Shown here: in pieces, positions 63,649 to 64,000 of the stretch
Layout: each line of letters starts with the position of its first letter
Position numbering within the stretch: the first letter of the stretch is position 1
DNA from: Berberis thunbergii
Lineage: Eukaryota > Streptophyta > Magnoliopsida > Ranunculales > Berberidaceae
Assembly: GCA_003290165.1 (NCBI GenBank)
Contig: QNQO01001168.1
Location: 124,001 to 188,000 of the forward strand
Length of the DNA stretch: 64,000 nucleotides
Direction: 5' to 3'
The notes under the pieces: generated by a model
Seen by the model: the letters and a program-made list of their open reading frames with translations, nothing else
The model's database searches: none
Told to the model about the DNA's origin: nothing
Program-made: the position numbers and the translations under genes

Positions 63649-64000
63649 GTACTCGTAGCTCCTAAAGAAGATTCACTATCCAATTGACTTCAGCTGTAGA
63701 GGCAATGACTCGGTACTTGGTCTCGGTGGAGAACGTGTGATAGTCTTTTGCTTTTTAAAGCTCCAAGAGATGGGATTAGCACTAAGAAACATGACATAGG
63801 CAGAGGTTGAAGTTCAATCGTTAGGACCACCTGCCCAATCGATATATCTGAAAAGGCATGAAGAATTTGATGAGAGTTCTCACGAAACATTAAACAATAA
63901 CCCAACAAGATAACGAAACAGACGCTTAATGGTAAACCAATGAAGTGTTGAAGGACAATGCATGAACTGAGACAACTTATTCATGGCAAAGGAAGCATTC
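63649..64000 (-). pseudogene. Second copia element: RNase H fragment
   Basis: Minus-strand codons give MNKLSQFMHCPSTLHW, a KRLFRYL stretch, IDWAGGPND and YVMFLSANPISWSFKKQKTI, the RNase H region of a different copia family (DWAG, ISWkSkKQ). Stops and frame changes are present. It runs off the window edge. It directly abuts the 5' LTR of the first copia element. Confidence 0.7.

Overview
The window is nuclear DNA of a flowering plant, most likely a eudicot. It has spliced genes with GT-AG introns, a plant-type DNA polymerase lambda gene, a nuclear-encoded plastid protein exon, and almost every class of plant transposable element. I cannot name the species. Most of the 64 kb is nested mobile DNA; only one host gene is complete.

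Layout. 1-19.3 kb is transposon-rich and has no intact host gene: a gypsy-type gag relic; tandem Helitron-like repeats (about 2.2-5.8, 11 and 12 kb); a B3-domain fragment; the 3' part of a CACTA element with an intact six-exon Transposase_24 gene (8158-10072) and its terminal repeats; a LINE ORF1 relic; two hAT-type elements; several MITEs. 19344-30828 is an 11.5-kb Mutator-like element (MULE) bounded by the 9-bp duplication TAAAATGAA and by inverted repeats of about 1 kb. It holds a FAR1/MURA transposase with one homopolymer frameshift, a small viroplasmin-domain protein with a C-terminal membrane segment, an intron-containing captured piece of a phospholipase D delta-like gene, a LINE endonuclease fragment and small foldback elements derived from its own ends.

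31470-55814 is a complete 14-exon DNA polymerase lambda gene (542 codons, all splice phases consistent). Its introns have been inflated to about 24 kb by a SINE, hAT elements, an LTR element with nested hATs, a degraded LINE, a TRIM and MITEs. 56.3-57.8 kb is another tandem Helitron-like array. At 59.1-59.35 kb lies the first exon of a PRIN2-like plastid protein gene, followed in its presumed intron by a gag-less Ty1/copia element (59430-63648, minus strand) that abuts the RNase H remnant of a second copia element at the right edge.

Target-site duplications read directly from the sequence fix many boundaries exactly: 8 bp for six hAT-type elements, 9 bp for the MULE and two MULE-derived MITEs, 5 bp for an LTR element and a TRIM, 3 bp for two Tourist-like MITEs, and 16-17 bp for two SINEs. 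The main candidate for something little described is the MULE cargo: transposase, viroplasmin-domain membrane protein and captured PLD gene segment, with a left arm that carries an inverted copy of the start of the transposase gene. It lies about 640 bp upstream of the polymerase lambda start codon.
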